This document shows positions 5,427 to 5,443 of a DNA stretch of 5,443 bases, one piece after another. The notes beneath the pieces are model-generated. The model had not been told where the DNA came from and made no database searches. It worked only from the letters and a program-made list of their open reading frames with translations. Every line of letters starts with the position of its first letter. The first letter of the stretch is position 1. The position numbers and the translations under genes were made by a program. Source of the DNA: Burkholderiaceae bacterium (GTDB taxonomy: Bacteria; Pseudomonadota; Gammaproteobacteria; Burkholderiales; Burkholderiaceae_C); contig JANREF010000050.1 of NCBI GenBank assembly GCA_030726195.1, positions 1-5,443 on the forward strand, read 5' to 3'.

Positions 5427-5443
5427 TGCCCATGAACTGCGGC
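5426..5443 (+). CDS. Possible start of a downstream gene, cut by window edge
   Basis: The FAD gene ends in TGATG, so an ATG at 5426 overlaps the stop by one base, an arrangement typical of translational coupling. Only six codons (MPMNCG) are inside the window, and an in-frame ATG at 5432 is also present. There is no obvious ribosome binding site and the product cannot be judged. Confidence 0.3.

Overview
The window looks like core chromosome of a GC-rich betaproteobacterium, probably Burkholderiales and perhaps Comamonadaceae. The reasons are the GC-rich codon use, the style of the DapF and DUF484 proteins, a Nudix/metallo-beta-lactamase fusion protein that I recall from that group, and a compact type A RNase P RNA. 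The placement rests on recall of family sequences, not on a search. I see no insertion sequence, phage gene, tRNA, CRISPR array or sign of recent transfer.

Layout. Positions 1-328 (minus) hold the N-terminal 109 codons of a DUF484 protein (YigA-like) that runs off the left edge. Positions 413-1315 (minus) hold dapF, diaminopimelate epimerase. The two form the dapF-DUF484 part of the cluster that in many proteobacteria continues into xerC, which would lie outside the window. Positions 1381-3006 (plus), divergent from dapF, encode a 541-residue two-domain hydrolase: a NUDT19-like Nudix domain followed by a LACTB2-like metallo-beta-lactamase domain. Positions 3007-3617 contain no protein gene. 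They hold two hairpins just after the hydrolase gene, then the RNase P RNA gene rnpB on the minus strand (about 3170-3530), then a short divergent promoter region. Positions 3618-5426 (plus) encode a 602-residue FAD-dependent dehydrogenase-like protein of unassigned substrate (COG2509 type). Its stop codon overlaps a possible start codon for a further gene at the right edge.

How the parts relate. dapF makes meso-diaminopimelate for lysine and peptidoglycan. The DUF484-xerC end of that cluster is linked to chromosome-dimer resolution. The hydrolase gene and rnpB are convergent; rnpB and the FAD gene are divergent. The genes look like independent housekeeping units, not one pathway.

The most informative point is the RNA gene. 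It is hidden under a long spurious plus-strand reading frame that extends the FAD gene upstream. It can be recognised from an 11-bp P1 helix, a P4 helix with its conserved bulged U and a compensated C-G pair, a plausible P6 pseudoknot, and several conserved single-stranded motifs. It seems to lack the P13/P14 helices of the E. coli RNA. I found no clear new biological system here.
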